Assembly (NCBI GenBank): GCA_019359415.1
Contig: JAHHHH010000010.1
Location: 1-64,000 of the forward strand
Length of the DNA stretch: 64,000 bases
Direction: 5' to 3'
From: Iphinoe sp. HA4291-MV1
Lineage (GTDB): Bacteria > Cyanobacteriota > Cyanobacteriia > Cyanobacteriales > Nostocaceae
A program made the translations under genes and the position numbers. Position 1 is the first letter of the stretch, and each line of letters begins with the position of its first letter. Under the pieces are notes generated by a model. It saw only the letters and a list, made by a program, of their open reading frames with translations, had not been told where the DNA came from and searched no databases. Of this stretch, positions 1 through 8,313 are shown one piece after another.

Positions 1-78
1 GTCCGAACCCTAAACACAAACAAGTAAATTATCTGTTTTTCACGCCTCTGGTAAATAGCGATCGCTAGTTTTTTTCTG

Positions 79-121
79 AATTCTCCTTACGCACTTTTTG
101 TCTTGATTGTCAATGCGTAAG
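79..121. repeat. Decayed copy of the AGGACTTACGCA inverted repeat
   Basis: CTTACGCA and TGCGTAAG arms face each other across about 23 bases. The same arms occur in a complete copy at 379-479 and a decayed copy at 15006-15051, so this is probably a worn member of that small family. Confidence 0.4.
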
Positions 122-164
122 TTCTATATATGTTAATCTCGACAATGGGGTGGGCAATTCCAGC

Positions 165-262
165 TGCTGCGTGGTGAGACCAGTGCTGCAGGAGGGTTTC
201 CCTCCGTAGGCATCTGGCGTTGGCGCAGCCTCTCCGCAGGAGATACCCGGAGGGCGGCTCGT
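165..262. repeat. Cyanobacterial GC-rich interspersed repeat, copy 1
   Basis: A GC-rich stretch with GCTGCAGGAGGGTTTCCCTC followed by a GGCGTTGGCGCAGCCT core. A close relative lies at 548-662 and shorter pieces at 8250-8285, 10538-10600, 28090-28125 and 57765-57810. No gene is seen here. The pattern is that of non-coding dispersed repeats common in Nostocales. Confidence 0.55.
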
Positions 263-378
263 GGAACAACAACCCGAGGAACTGCCGCTCGGCGAATCGC
301 AATAGGAACCCGCGCGACAACAGGAACGACAATGTCGGCTTTCGGGTTGTCGTGTCGGCGCTCAGCACTCTTCTGCTC

Positions 379-479
379 AGGACTTACGCAAAGAAACCCG
401 GTTTCTACCAAAAATCGTCTGTTTTGCAACGAAAAACGAACAAAGAAACCGGGTTTCTGACAGATTCTGCGTAAGTCCT
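379..479. repeat. Short palindromic element with 12-bp terminal inverted repeats
   Basis: Perfect 12-bp arms AGGACTTACGCA (379-390) and TGCGTAAGTCCT (468-479) bracket about 77 bases. Inside each arm lies an internal palindrome around AGAAACCCGGTTTCT, in two copies. The size and structure fit a non-autonomous MITE-like element. It lies between dispersed repeats and no gene overlaps it. Confidence 0.65.
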
Positions 480-547
480 ACTGCTGTCAGAGCTGATAAG
501 TGGGAATTTATCGGGCGTACCAAAGAAGAGTCCAGACCTACTCCAGT

Positions 548-662
548 GAGGTTGGTGAGTCAGCGCTGCGGGAGGGTTTCCCTCTCCTAAGGGAGACGCT
601 ACGCGTTGGCGCAGCCTGTCCGCAGGACTCACCGCAGGCGACTGCGAACCCGAAGGGTAACA
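548..662. repeat. Cyanobacterial GC-rich interspersed repeat, copy 2
   Basis: Shares GCTGCGGGAGGGTTTCCCTC and the TTGGCGCAGCCTGTCCGCAGG core with the copy at 165-262. It lies directly upstream of the antitoxin-like gene at 750 and probably supplies part of its upstream region. Confidence 0.5.
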
Positions 663-749
663 ACCTCCGAAAATCAAACCGAGTCGGATAGCTTGGTAGA
701 TTGCAAAATCGAACAGTTGTCCGGCTCAACTCATTTGCATTTAAAAGAT

Positions 750-1007
750 ATGGTTATCCCAGAACTCGAACAACAACTCCTTCAGCTTTCACCTAACGAT
801 AAGCTGTATATTATCCAATTACTCGCCCAAAGCCTGAGCACACAGAATAACAACACCCACCTAGAACAAACCACCAAACTCTCAGAGTTTTTCCGTCAAT
901 CTCCCCTGGCTGAACTTACCGAAGAATTAGATCTAAGCCGAGATCGCAGCTGCTCTTTGATGAAGATGATTGGGAGTCCACTCATTTTAGACAAAAACTT
1001 GTTGTGA
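750..1007 (+). CDS. Small antitoxin-like protein, possibly frameshifted near its end
   Basis: An 85-aa protein beginning MVIPELEQQLLQLSPNDKL. The amphipathic start and the later SEFFRQSPLAELTEELDLSRD resemble small cyanobacterial antitoxins whose tails often read FFRxSPL...ELDLxRD. The start at 750 is chosen because residues upstream of it are encoded by dispersed repeat DNA. After LDLSRDRS the frame runs into an unfamiliar tail, while the neighbouring frame stays open to 1027 and reads LLFDEDDWESTHFRQKLVV. That suggests a frameshift or a lost toxin partner; no intact toxin gene follows. The function is inferred from resemblance only. Confidence 0.5.
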   Translation: MVIPELEQQLLQLSPNDKLYIIQLLAQSLSTQNNNTHLEQTTKLSEFFRQSPLAELTEELDLSRDRSCSLMKMIGSPLILDKNLL

Positions 1008-1035
1008 GTGCTGCCTATAGTAACTGAATCTAATA

Positions 1036-1350
1036 TCACATGACTCGGAACGGTTCTGATTTTTCAGTGAAATGAATTGGCAAAACACTTTCTACATTCT
1101 CAGGCGGATTAGGAACAATGTAGTGAGTAATGACCGTACCACCGTTAGATTGACTATTACCAGCTTCTATACCAGCTTCAACTGCTCTTTCTACCTCAGC
1201 AGTGTGTCCCCGAACAGCAACTATCAAGCGAGCGCTTTCCGCTAGTCCATAATAGACAATAGTCACCTCAGCAGCTTTCACCATTGCGTCCGCTGCTGCT
1301 AGCACAGCAGGAAAACCTTGAGTTTCAATGACTCCAACCGCTATTGGCAT
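1036..1350 (-). CDS. ccmK3: Carboxysome shell protein, CcmK3-like (BMC domain)
   Basis: A 104-aa protein covering one whole bacterial microcompartment (BMC) domain. BMC proteins form hexamers that tile the carboxysome shell. The start AVGVIETQGFPAVLAAADAM and the tail YIVPNPPENVESVLPIHF are typical of CcmK. The YYGLAESARLIVAVRG and THYIVPNPPENV stretches match CcmK3 better than CcmK1/K2 (which carry VGYEKIGSGRV) or CcmK4. In many beta-cyanobacteria ccmK3 and ccmK4 form a pair outside the main ccm operon. No ccmK4 is adjacent here: an antitoxin-like gene lies downstream and an unrelated AT-rich gene upstream, so this copy looks orphaned. CcmK3-type subunits are thought to mix with CcmK4 to adjust shell permeability. 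The exact paralogue assignment is less certain than the family. Confidence 0.85.
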   Translation of the reverse strand: MPIAVGVIETQGFPAVLAAADAMVKAAEVTIVYYGLAESARLIVAVRGHTAEVERAVEAGIEAGNSQSNGGTVITHYIVPNPPENVESVLPIHFTEKSEPFRVM

Positions 1351-1480
1351 GGCTTTACACTCTTGAATTTAGGATTGGTGATATTCATTGTACAAGGAAG
1401 CGCTCACAATTGCTGAATTACTAGAACTTATAGAAGTTATATCAGCCAGTTCTTTTGCTAAATCAAAGTATTCAGACCAA

Positions 1481-1828
1481 TCAAACTTCATCAAACTCAA
1501 TATTAATATCTAAATCATTACCAAAAATAAATGAAACATCTAACCACCAAACTTTGTCAAGTATCTTTAATTTATCAAATGCTTCATCTACATCAAGATT
1601 AGTATGAATAGCAATTATTAAATTTTTCCAACCAACATTTTCTGGATCATATAAAACTTTTAAAACCAATTTTTCATTAGCAAATATTTTCCTTATTTTT
1701 TCATGAGCTTCTATTAACACAGAAATTAGATATTTCTTTTCATTTAAATATTTCAACACTTCTACTGGATTTTTTAAACTATATATTGCCTCAATAAGAA
1801 ACTTGTTTTTGAGGTTTTCTAATGTCAT
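1481..1828 (-). CDS. Hypothetical protein, AT-rich gene
   Basis: A 115-aa acidic protein (MTLENLKNKFLIEAIYSLKN...) rich in Leu, Ile, Lys and Asp, with no signal peptide or membrane segment. The gene is clearly more AT-rich than its neighbours and uses many A/T-ending codons, which suggests it was acquired from elsewhere. Two Trp-bearing segments (VGWKNLIIAIHTNLD, KVWWLDVSFIFGNDLD) look like alternating beta strands. No family is recognised. It might be an immunity-type protein or an orphan from a mobile region, but nothing adjacent supports a role. Confidence 0.6.
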   Translation of the reverse strand: MTLENLKNKFLIEAIYSLKNPVEVLKYLNEKKYLISVLIEAHEKIRKIFANEKLVLKVLYDPENVGWKNLIIAIHTNLDVDEAFDKLKILDKVWWLDVSFIFGNDLDINIEFDEV

Positions 1829-1889
1829 ATTTAAGATATTTTGTACTATACAATATCATATCGCAATCCTAAATCATTCGTGAGAAACA

Positions 1890-1919
1890 AGACCCCCGAC
1901 TTCTTGAAGTCGGGGGTCT
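1890..1919. terminator. Perfect 14-bp hairpin, possible terminator
   Basis: Arms at 1890-1903 and 1906-1919 (AGACCCCCGACTTC and its complement) with a 2-base loop form a very strong stem. It lies 36 bp after the stop of the outer-membrane-like gene on the minus strand. There is no U-tract on that side, so it may be a dispersed palindrome rather than a true intrinsic terminator. Confidence 0.5.
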
Positions 1920-1954
1920 GTGGCTTTCAAGAGAAAAACGCCATGACCACTGCT

Positions 1955-2644
1955 TCAAGGTATCCACTCCAAAATCATACCCAAGCGAGTGTCCTTATCC
2001 TGTCTAGTATTTTGCTGCTGAATATCTGTAGATATACGCAAATTGCGAGTTATGGCATAACCGACTGATATCGTCGTGAAACCAACTTCTTCTCCAGTAC
2101 CTGGAGCAACCCAACTCTGTGTCAAAGAAATATCTGCTGCGCCACCGCGAGACAACACTAACAACAGTTTCGCACCTAAATTCACTCCATCTGTAGAGTC
2201 ACTCTTCGTTTCCAAATGCCGATAGCCTACCACAGGCGCAATATTGATATAGCTACCCAAAGGACGTAAATAATAATGCAAGTCTGCACCATAAACCTCG
2301 CGTTGACCATTGAATGCTGCTTGATATTCACCACTCACTGTTAAACCAGTACGACCAATAAACACATCTTGTACACCTACATTCACCCCAAATGCTTGCT
2401 CGGAAGAAAAGTAAAAATACCCGAATCGTACTCTGGTAGGAAAACTGGGGTCATTCTTGATATCTTCCAACACATTCGGCACTTGACGCCGCCAACGTTG
2501 TAAAACAGGACTATTTTTAATCACTTCTGGGCTTAAATCTAAATCCTGAGCACCTTTTGAAGGCGTATTACATAAACCAGGAGCAGTCATCAAAACCAAA
2601 TTCACACCCACTCCTAAGCATAAAGCTAATAACTGCCCTCTCAT
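1955..2644 (-). CDS. Secreted beta-barrel-like cyanobacterial protein
   Basis: A 229-aa protein. Residues 1-25 (MRGQLLALCLGVGVNLVLMTAPGLC...) form a signal peptide, so export is expected. From about residue 70 it is made of alternating short strands rich in Tyr, Phe and Gly (VRFGYFYFSSEQAFGVNVGV, LTVSGEYQAAFNG, YINIAPVVGYRHLETK, LGMILEWIP), and it ends near an aromatic residue as outer-membrane barrels do. About ten strands are visible. No precise family or substrate can be named. Its start codon sits on the edge of a repeat element (2643-2728), so its leader and ribosome-binding region are repeat DNA. Confidence 0.65.
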   Translation of the reverse strand: MRGQLLALCLGVGVNLVLMTAPGLCNTPSKGAQDLDLSPEVIKNSPVLQRWRRQVPNVLEDIKNDPSFPTRVRFGYFYFSSEQAFGVNVGVQDVFIGRTGLTVSGEYQAAFNGQREVYGADLHYYLRPLGSYINIAPVVGYRHLETKSDSTDGVNLGAKLLLVLSRGGAADISLTQSWVAPGTGEEVGFTTISVGYAITRNLRISTDIQQQNTRQDKDTRLGMILEWIP

Positions 2645-2728
2645 ACCGTTTCACTTTAATATTGATATAAATGGAAATTGCCCATTGCCCATTGCCCATT
2701 TGTATCAGACCTGATCGTGAAATGGTAT
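2643..2728. repeat. MITE-like element carrying CCCATTG heptamer repeats
   Basis: ATACCGTTTCAC (2643-2654) and GTGAAATGGTAT (2717-2728) form terminal inverted repeats with one mismatch. The interior holds three CCCATTG-type heptamers. A copy of the left part (ATACCGTTTCACTTTAATAT) recurs at 18748, again leading into heptamer repeats, so the heptamers seem to grow inside this element. Confidence 0.6.
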
Positions 2729-2763
2729 CATTTGTGCCTCTGCGGTTTTTAAAAACAATTCAT

Positions 2764-2796
2764 AAAAAAAGTGGCTCTGCATCATCAGAACCACTT
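2764..2796 (-). terminator. Rho-independent terminator of acsF
   Basis: Read on the minus strand: AAGTGGTTCTG, a 6-base loop, then CAGAGCCACTT (one G-U pair), followed by a run of seven U. It lies about 25 bp after the acsF stop codon. Confidence 0.8.
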
Positions 2797-2819
2797 AAGT
2801 TTTAGCAAAACCTTATGAC

Positions 2820-3896
2820 TTAGCGAGCAGTGGCTTGGGTCGCAGCAGCGTCAATTGGTTTGATGAAGTACAACCGCAAGGTCTGCCAAGCGTTAGAGAT
2901 GTAATAGGGCAGTTTTTGGAAGAATTGTAGGAATTTGGGAGTCTTTGAGTTAACTATTGCTGTTAGCTTCTCGTTATTCTTCACACAAATTTCTAACCGC
3001 TGATAAAACTCCGGATGCTCAACATCCAGCATAACTGGGAACACTCGCCCTGCAGTTTCATTGGTCTTTTTAATCACGTAGACGTCATATTCTCGTGCAT
3101 CTAAACCAATTGATGCATAGAAGTCTTTGCGCTGGACGTCGTTGAGGTACATCGTCGCGAACACCGACAACAGGAAGAACCGACTCCACAACCGCGCCTT
3201 CCAGTCATTTAACATTTGGGGCTGGGATCTCATGATGGCGTCAAAGAAATCCCCGTGGCGGTTTTCATCCTGACACCAGTTCTCAAACCAACGGAAAATT
3301 GGATAAACTCGGTCTTCCGGATGTGCCTCTAGGTGGCGATAAATTGTAATATACCGCCAATAACCAATTTTTTCTGAGAGATAAGTTGCGTAGAAGATGA
3401 ATTTCGGCTTAAAGAAGGTGTATTCGCGACTCTTTGTCAAAAACCCTAAATCCAGCGCCAAATTGAAGTCCGACATCGCTTTGTTCAAGAAGCCAGCATG
3501 ACGCGCTTCATCCCGAGACATGAGGTTGAAACATTCTGCCAAGACGGGACTCTTGCCCTTCAAGCGGCGACCGAGTTCTTTGTACAGCAAAAAGCCAGAA
3601 AACTCTGCCGTACAGGAACGCTCTAGAAATTCAACGAACAATCGGCGAGTGTCCCCGTCAATATGATCCCAGGATTGTTCAAACTCGGCATCCCGAACAA
3701 AGTGATGGCGATTGTAGTCTGCACGAAACTCTTCCAGGATGGCTTTCAACTCGTCTTCGTTTGGCGAGATGTCCATCCGTGCCATTTCATCAAAGTCGGT
3801 TGTGTAGAATCGAGGTGTCAGCAGGGTTTCTTTTGCCGGGACTTTAATCCCGGACCGCATTTCTTCAAAGCCTGGTTTTTTGAGGGAATCTACCAT
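2820..3896 (-). CDS. acsF: Mg-protoporphyrin IX monomethyl ester oxidative cyclase
   Basis: A 358-aa protein, full length for AcsF/ChlA. This di-iron enzyme uses O2 to form the isocyclic E ring of chlorophyll, making divinyl protochlorophyllide at the membrane. Di-iron ligand motifs are visible: Glu near residue 98 (TAEFSGF), DEARH at 129-133 and DENRH at 210-214. The C-terminal part ([17 protein letters not shown]) matches the family. The gene stands alone with its own terminator; a long 540-bp region lies upstream. Cyanobacteria often keep a second, low-oxygen paralogue, and this sequence alone does not say which one this is. The distant H subunit of Mg chelatase at 40 kb serves the same pathway. 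Confidence 0.95.
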   Translation of the reverse strand: MVDSLKKPGFEEMRSGIKVPAKETLLTPRFYTTDFDEMARMDISPNEDELKAILEEFRADYNRHHFVRDAEFEQSWDHIDGDTRRLFVEFLERSCTAEFSGFLLYKELGRRLKGKSPVLAECFNLMSRDEARHAGFLNKAMSDFNLALDLGFLTKSREYTFFKPKFIFYATYLSEKIGYWRYITIYRHLEAHPEDRVYPIFRWFENWCQDENRHGDFFDAIMRSQPQMLNDWKARLWSRFFLLSVFATMYLNDVQRKDFYASIGLDAREYDVYVIKKTNETAGRVFPVMLDVEHPEFYQRLEICVKNNEKLTAIVNSKTPKFLQFFQKLPYYISNAWQTLRLYFIKPIDAAATQATAR

Positions 3897-4434
3897 GTCT
3901 TGATTGCCATGAATGTCTTATTATCTCGAATGCCTGCGAAAGTCAATAGTCATAATTTTCTTTCACAAAGCACAATATGACGACAGTATTTTATTCGTAT
4001 AGTTCAGTCTACCAAGGTGCAGGGCGACAACAGACAGAGGAAACGTTAAGAGTTGCAACAACACTTCAATTTTTTTGGAAATCCTCAATTGAGGATGTGT
4101 AGCCTGTAATAAATGCCCATGCTAAATCAAATTATTTAGTTGAGTCAATCCATTGGGTGAGGTAGGGTAAGCACAAACCAATCATACTGTAAATATATGA
4201 TAGTATTAATTTAATATGTAAAAAATGTAACATTTAATCCAGTAATTTTTCTATAATTTGGTTATCTTAGTAATGAGAACTATCCAATTAAACTCACTAC
4301 TTGCGGCGCTGTTTCTTGCCCAATCGTGGTGGTATGAAAATTCAGAAAACTCTAGCTGCTATCCTGACACGAAAAAAATAAAGTAGAAAAACTGTGATTA
4401 GGAATAAGAGTGAATGAGAGGGGAAGGAAACGAA
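3897..4434. other. Intergenic region between divergent acsF and TM2 genes
   Basis: About 540 bp without a gene. It must hold the promoters of acsF (minus) and the TM2 gene (plus). It is AT-rich from 4180 to 4270. No repeat, hairpin or recognised operator was found. Confidence 0.5.
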
Positions 4435-4944
4435 ATGAATGCTGAAGACAAGAATAATAGAAACCATCAAGATCGTCTTCTTATCTCCTACATCTTAAAT
4501 ACAGTCGGGTTTGTCGGCTTAGTAGGCGGTCTGCATCGTTTATACAATGGCAAAATAGGAACAGGTTTATTGTGGCTGTGTACTGGTGGTTTATTCGGTA
4601 TTGGGCAGTTTGTAGACTTGTTTCTTATCCCTAATATGGTTGACGAGCACGAAATAAAACTCAGGGCAAAAGCAGGTTTATCACCTTTCGGTGTTCCGTT
4701 AAATCAACCTGCTGTTGCTGCTCAAGTTTACCGCTCTCCCCAGGAAAAACTCATGATAAAATTGCTTAAAGCAGCGGAAAATAGGGGCGGTAAACTCACT
4801 GTCACTCAAGCAGTTATGGAAACGGATGCTAGCTTTGCGGAGGTAGAAGCTGTTTTCAGAGAAATGCTGAAAACAGGATATGTCATGATAGACAACGACC
4901 CCGTTACCGGAGCCGTCACTTATCACTTCCATGAACTGAACTAA
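4435..4944 (+). CDS. TM2-domain membrane protein
   Basis: A 169-aa protein. The start at 4435 is preferred over 4414 because GGGGAAGGA sits just upstream at ribosome-binding distance and overlaps the longer alternative. Residues 15-70 form a TM2 domain: a membrane helix (YILNTVGFVGLVGGLHRLYNG), a G-x-LLW turn and a second helix (GLLWLCTGGLFGIGQFVDLF). The C-terminal half (about 105-165) is a soluble helical domain resembling a winged helix (KLTVTQAVMETDASFAEVEAVF), as found in cyanobacterial TM2 proteins. The last 4 bp overlap the convergent DUF2996-type gene. Its role is unknown. Confidence 0.75.
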   Translation: MNAEDKNNRNHQDRLLISYILNTVGFVGLVGGLHRLYNGKIGTGLLWLCTGGLFGIGQFVDLFLIPNMVDEHEIKLRAKAGLSPFGVPLNQPAVAAQVYRSPQEKLMIKLLKAAENRGGKLTVTQAVMETDASFAEVEAVFREMLKTGYVMIDNDPVTGAVTYHFHELN

Positions 4945-5666
4945 TTTCTCCCCAGCCACTTTTGACCGTTTAAGCGCTGCACTAGTCCATAAATCAGTAA
5001 ATCAAGAGTGATTTTGCGTTCATCGATTAAGAATGACTCAAGAGTGCTGGGCTTTTTACCTTCATTACAGGAAAAAGCCTTTTTCCCTTGGATATTTTCT
5101 TCAGGAAAATACAGGTTGAATTGACGCAAACCGTTCTGCCAACTACCGATGATTTGCCAGCATTCCTCAGCTTTGTCAAAACCAACGATGGGAATTTTTT
5201 GCTTAGCAAAATTGAGCGCTAAATCTTGCACTCCTTCTTTAGCGATCGCCTTTTGCACAGCTGGTAAGTAATATTGCTGGATAAACTCTGCAAAGGGCTT
5301 ATCTTCAACAGCTGGTGCTTTCTCTTTTTTTGCTGCAGCTTTGGCGGCTGGTTTCTCCCCTGCGGCTGCAGCTTTGGCGGCGGGCTTTTCTCCTGTAGCA
5401 GCTTTAGCGGCTGGTTTTTCCCCTGTGGAAGCTTTCGCTGCTCCTGCTGGCTTCTCGCGCTTGGGTGGTACAGTCGTTGTTTTTGCTGCATTGGGGTTCG
5501 CTTCTGGGTTCGCCGCTTTAGGATCTGGCGCGTTTGCAGAAGGGATATCTGTCGCTTCGGGTGAGTTTGTACTGGGAGCGTGTTCTTCAGCGACACTGGG
5601 AGCCTGCTTGTCTACAGTGCTGGGAGCAACTTCCCCAGCTTCATTGTGATTTGTTTCTTCTGCCAT
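4941..5666 (-). CDS. DUF2996-type protein with Ala/Lys/Pro-rich N-terminus
   Basis: A 241-aa protein in two parts. Residues 1-115 are low complexity and probably disordered, with three GEKPAAKAA-type repeats between 80 and 110. Residues 120-241 form a compact domain (PFAEFIQQYYLPAVQKAI...KKPSTLESFLIDERKITLDLLIYGLVQRLNGQKWL) matching the cyanobacterial DUF2996 family; the role is unknown. The Lys/Ala repeat resembles histone-like or membrane-tethering linkers. The repeat is GC-rich and gives long open antisense frames that are not genes. It converges on the TM2 gene with a 4-bp overlap. Confidence 0.8.
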   Translation of the reverse strand: MAEETNHNEAGEVAPSTVDKQAPSVAEEHAPSTNSPEATDIPSANAPDPKAANPEANPNAAKTTTVPPKREKPAGAAKASTGEKPAAKAATGEKPAAKAAAAGEKPAAKAAAKKEKAPAVEDKPFAEFIQQYYLPAVQKAIAKEGVQDLALNFAKQKIPIVGFDKAEECWQIIGSWQNGLRQFNLYFPEENIQGKKAFSCNEGKKPSTLESFLIDERKITLDLLIYGLVQRLNGQKWLGRN

Positions 5667-5832
5667 TGCTCAGGTCTATCCTTTGTCTTGCTATGAGAAC
5701 TCACAAGCGTGGTTAAGTCACTTTCATTTTGACACAGCCACGCCTGTCTCCCGAAGTGCGATCGCTTTTTCAAGCTAACGAAGCCTGACATTCAATTTTT
5801 TGAACTTTGAATGAGCGAATGCGTGAATTGTA

Positions 5833-6108
5833 CTAGCCTCCAGCCACAGCGGGGACAATACTCACTTCATCGCCATCTTTCAATGGTGTCTGTGTTTTAT
5901 CCAAAAAACGGATATCTTCACTGTTGACGTAGAAATTCAAAAACCGCCGTGGTTCTCCAGTTTCATCGCACAAGCGTGACTTAATCCCAGGACAGTTTTC
6001 TTCTAAAGAATCAAACAGTTCTGCGATCGTCTCACCTTTACATTCTAGGGTGGCTTGGTTATTGGTGAATTTTTGCAGAGCAGTGGGAACTAAAACTTTT
6101 ACAGTCAT
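5833..6108 (-). CDS. MoaD/ThiS-type sulfur-carrier protein downstream of thrC
   Basis: A 91-aa beta-grasp protein ending AVAGG; the Gly-Gly end is the site that carries a thiocarboxylate in this family. The motif [14 protein letters not shown] and the final [16 protein letters not shown] are typical. The usual roles are sulfur donation to molybdopterin, thiamine or amino-acid synthesis. It lies 100 bp after thrC on the same strand, an order seen in other cyanobacteria, and a second carrier of this family lies at 8314. The context suggests a link to amino-acid or sulfur metabolism rather than to molybdopterin alone, but that is inference. Confidence 0.85.
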   Translation of the reverse strand: MTVKVLVPTALQKFTNNQATLECKGETIAELFDSLEENCPGIKSRLCDETGEPRRFLNFYVNSEDIRFLDKTQTPLKDGDEVSIVPAVAGG

Positions 6109-6150
6109 AAATTCGGAGAGTCGTGAGTTGGGAGTTAAGAGTTGTCATTT

Positions 6151-6209
6151 GTCATGAATTATTTGTCCTTTATTCTTTTACTCATGGCAAATGACTAATA
6201 ATTCATGAC
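6151..6209. repeat. Inverted repeat directly after the thrC stop
   Basis: Perfect 13-bp arms GTCATGAATTATT (6151-6163) and AATAATTCATGAC (6197-6209). The right arm touches the thrC stop codon. The loop contains TCATTTGTC-like repeats. It could fold in the thrC/sulfur-carrier transcript or be a small mobile palindrome. Confidence 0.5.
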
Positions 6210-7513
6210 TAAACTAAGACTTGCTGCCATTCTAGGCGATCTAATGTTTGGGAACGCTCTAGCGCTCGTTCAAAGCTATCGAGTTTTGCCTCAATTGTCA
6301 GAGGTTCGCCAATGTAACCTTGTACCGCTTCTTGGGTTTTCAAGCCGTTTCCGGTAATGTATACCACGGTGGTTTCATCTGGGTTAATCTTACCAGCTTC
6401 TGCCAACTTCTTCAGCACAGCAACAGTTGTCCCACCAGCGGTTTCTGTAAATATACCTTCTGTTTCTGCCAGCAGCTTAATGCCTTCGATAATTTCAGTA
6501 TCCGTAACTGATTCTATATGACCACCAGTTTTCTTGGCTAGTTCTATAGCGTAGACGCCATCTGCTGGGTTACCAATTGCAAGAGACTTGGCAATGGTAT
6601 TGGGTTTGACTGGCTTAATAAAGTCGCGTTCTTCTTTATAAGCTTGGGCGATCGGTGAACATCCTTCTGCTTGTGCGCCGCTGAACTTAACACTCTTGCC
6701 TTCCACCAAACCAACTTCTACAAATTCTTGGAAGCCTTTGTAGATTTTCGTGTACAGTGAACCAGATGCTAAAGGTGCGACAATGTGGTCGGGTAGCTCC
6801 CAGCCTAGTTGTTCTGCAACTTCAAAGCCCAGTGTCTTAGAACCTTCGGAGTAGTAGGGACGCAAGTTAATATTGACAAAACCCCAACCATGTGTATTGG
6901 CAACTTCAGAACAGAGGCGGTTGACCTGATCGTAATTACCCTTGACAGCCATGAGGGTTGGACTGTAAATGAGGCTACCTAAAATTTTTCCAGCTTCTAA
7001 ATCAGCAGGAATGAACACGCAACAGTCTAAACCAGCATGTGCTGCAATAGCAGCAGTAGAATTTGCTAGGTTACCTGTGCTAGCGCAAGAAACTGTCGTG
7101 AAACCTAACTCTCGTGCGCGGGTGAGAGCAACTGATACTACCCTATCTTTGAAACTGAGGGTAGGCATATTGACGGCATCATTCTTGATATAAAGCTTCT
7201 TTAAACCAAGGCGACGTGCCAAGCGATGGGAACGAACCAACGGAGTCATACCAGTTCCCACATCAATGGGGTTGTCACTAGCAATGGGCAAAAACTTACG
7301 ATAGCGCCAGATGGAGTTTGGTCCTGCCTGAATTGTTTCACGGGTTACGGCAGAGCGTAGGGCACTATAGTCGTAGGTTACTTCCAATGGACCGAAGCAG
7401 AACTCGCATACATGAAGAGCCTTGAGTTCATACTCCGCACCACATTCCTTACACTTCAAGGATTTAAAAGTGGCAGTGGTGGCTTGGGTGTTGGTGGTTG
7501 TCGCCTGTGTCAT
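6209..7513 (-). CDS. thrC: Threonine synthase
   Basis: A 434-aa PLP enzyme that converts O-phosphohomoserine to threonine in the cytoplasm. The N-terminus has a zinc-ribbon-like set of cysteines (C21, C24, C36, C39), as in plant and cyanobacterial enzymes. The PLP lysine is K122 in SFKDR, and the Gly/Ser phosphate-binding loop is STGNLANS. Length is normal. Sulfur-carrier genes lie on both sides (5833 and 8314), on the same strand. In some bacteria, thiocarboxylated carrier proteins deliver sulfur to PLP enzymes acting on related substrates; nothing in this sequence proves that here. Confidence 0.93.
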   Translation of the reverse strand: MTQATTTNTQATTATFKSLKCKECGAEYELKALHVCEFCFGPLEVTYDYSALRSAVTRETIQAGPNSIWRYRKFLPIASDNPIDVGTGMTPLVRSHRLARRLGLKKLYIKNDAVNMPTLSFKDRVVSVALTRARELGFTTVSCASTGNLANSTAAIAAHAGLDCCVFIPADLEAGKILGSLIYSPTLMAVKGNYDQVNRLCSEVANTHGWGFVNINLRPYYSEGSKTLGFEVAEQLGWELPDHIVAPLASGSLYTKIYKGFQEFVEVGLVEGKSVKFSGAQAEGCSPIAQAYKEERDFIKPVKPNTIAKSLAIGNPADGVYAIELAKKTGGHIESVTDTEIIEGIKLLAETEGIFTETAGGTTVAVLKKLAEAGKINPDETTVVYITGNGLKTQEAVQGYIGEPLTIEAKLDSFERALERSQTLDRLEWQQVLV

Positions 7514-7579
7514 GAGTCTTCCTGGGTGTCCGTCAACTGTGGATTGATGTTAGCACGAGCAAAAATACTCGTCAAACAT

Positions 7580-7603
7580 ACCCGATAAAAATTGTCGGGT
7601 TTT
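7580..7603. other. Hairpin in the divergent thrC/Uma2 promoter region
   Basis: ACCCGATAA and TTGTCGGGT pair across a 3-base loop (one G-T pair) and are followed by TTT on the plus strand. It lies between two divergent genes, so it may be regulatory rather than a terminator. Confidence 0.35.
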
Positions 7604-7680
7604 GGCTGAGTATGTTTGAGAGACTAAAATCAAACTAAAACTCTTGTCTAAGCTGTAGAGAAAAGGCTAAATAAGGTGTT

Positions 7681-8232
7681 ATGACCGTAACTACCTATAA
7701 ATGGACAATTGAACGCTATCACCGGGCAATAGAAGCAGGCATCTTTGACGATCAGCCCATAGAACTATTGCGTGGAGATCTCATTGTTATGCCCCCAGAA
7801 CGAGAACCTCACGCCTACTACAACACAGAAGCAGCCGATTATCTCCGCACACTGCTTGGTGAACGGGCAAAAATCCGCGATGCCAAACCTGTAACTCTTC
7901 CAAACAACTCAGAACCCGCTCCCGATGTTGCCATTGTCAAACCCTTAGGCAAGGTTTACCTAGAACACCATCCCTACCCCCAAGACATCTTCTGGATTAT
8001 CGAATTCTCCAATGCCACCCTCAACAAAGACTTAGGTGAAAAAAAAGACATCTACGCGGAAGCAGGTATTGCTGAATATTGGGTTGTCAACCTCAAGAAT
8101 TTTCAGTTAAAAGTATTTCGAGATCTAAAAAATAAGCAATACACAACAGAACTGACACTGACTACAGGTAGCATTTCTCCGCTAGCTTTTCTTGATGTAT
8201 CCGTGCACGTTGAGCGCTTAATGAAGCTGTAA
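7681..8232 (+). CDS. Uma2-family (DUF820) PD-(D/E)XK-fold protein
   Basis: A 183-aa protein of the large cyanobacterial Uma2 family, which has a restriction-endonuclease fold. Visible motifs are IELLRGDLIVMPPEREPHAY near the start, the metal-site Asp in EPAPDVAIVK, and FWIIEFSNATLNKDLGEKKDIYAEAGIAEYWVV, where E and K complete the nuclease signature. The biological role is unknown; genomes of this group hold many copies. A second member is at 21456. Confidence 0.88.
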   Translation: MTVTTYKWTIERYHRAIEAGIFDDQPIELLRGDLIVMPPEREPHAYYNTEAADYLRTLLGERAKIRDAKPVTLPNNSEPAPDVAIVKPLGKVYLEHHPYPQDIFWIIEFSNATLNKDLGEKKDIYAEAGIAEYWVVNLKNFQLKVFRDLKNKQYTTELTLTTGSISPLAFLDVSVHVERLMKL

Positions 8233-8313
8233 CCCCAACCCCCTTCTCCTGTCGGAACAGGTGAGCCAACGTGACGCTGCGCGAACAATTTTGAATGAGC
8301 GAATTTTGAATTG

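Noticed and set aside
5274-5649. Long open frames antisense to the DUF2996-type gene
   Set aside because: They are the Ala/Gly/Cys-rich shadow of the low-complexity GEKPAAKAA coding sequence.
6751-6763. TGTACAGTGA inside thrC as a second transposon end
   Set aside because: The bases encode a conserved thrC segment (SGSLYT) and none of the further GTGACA repeats follow.
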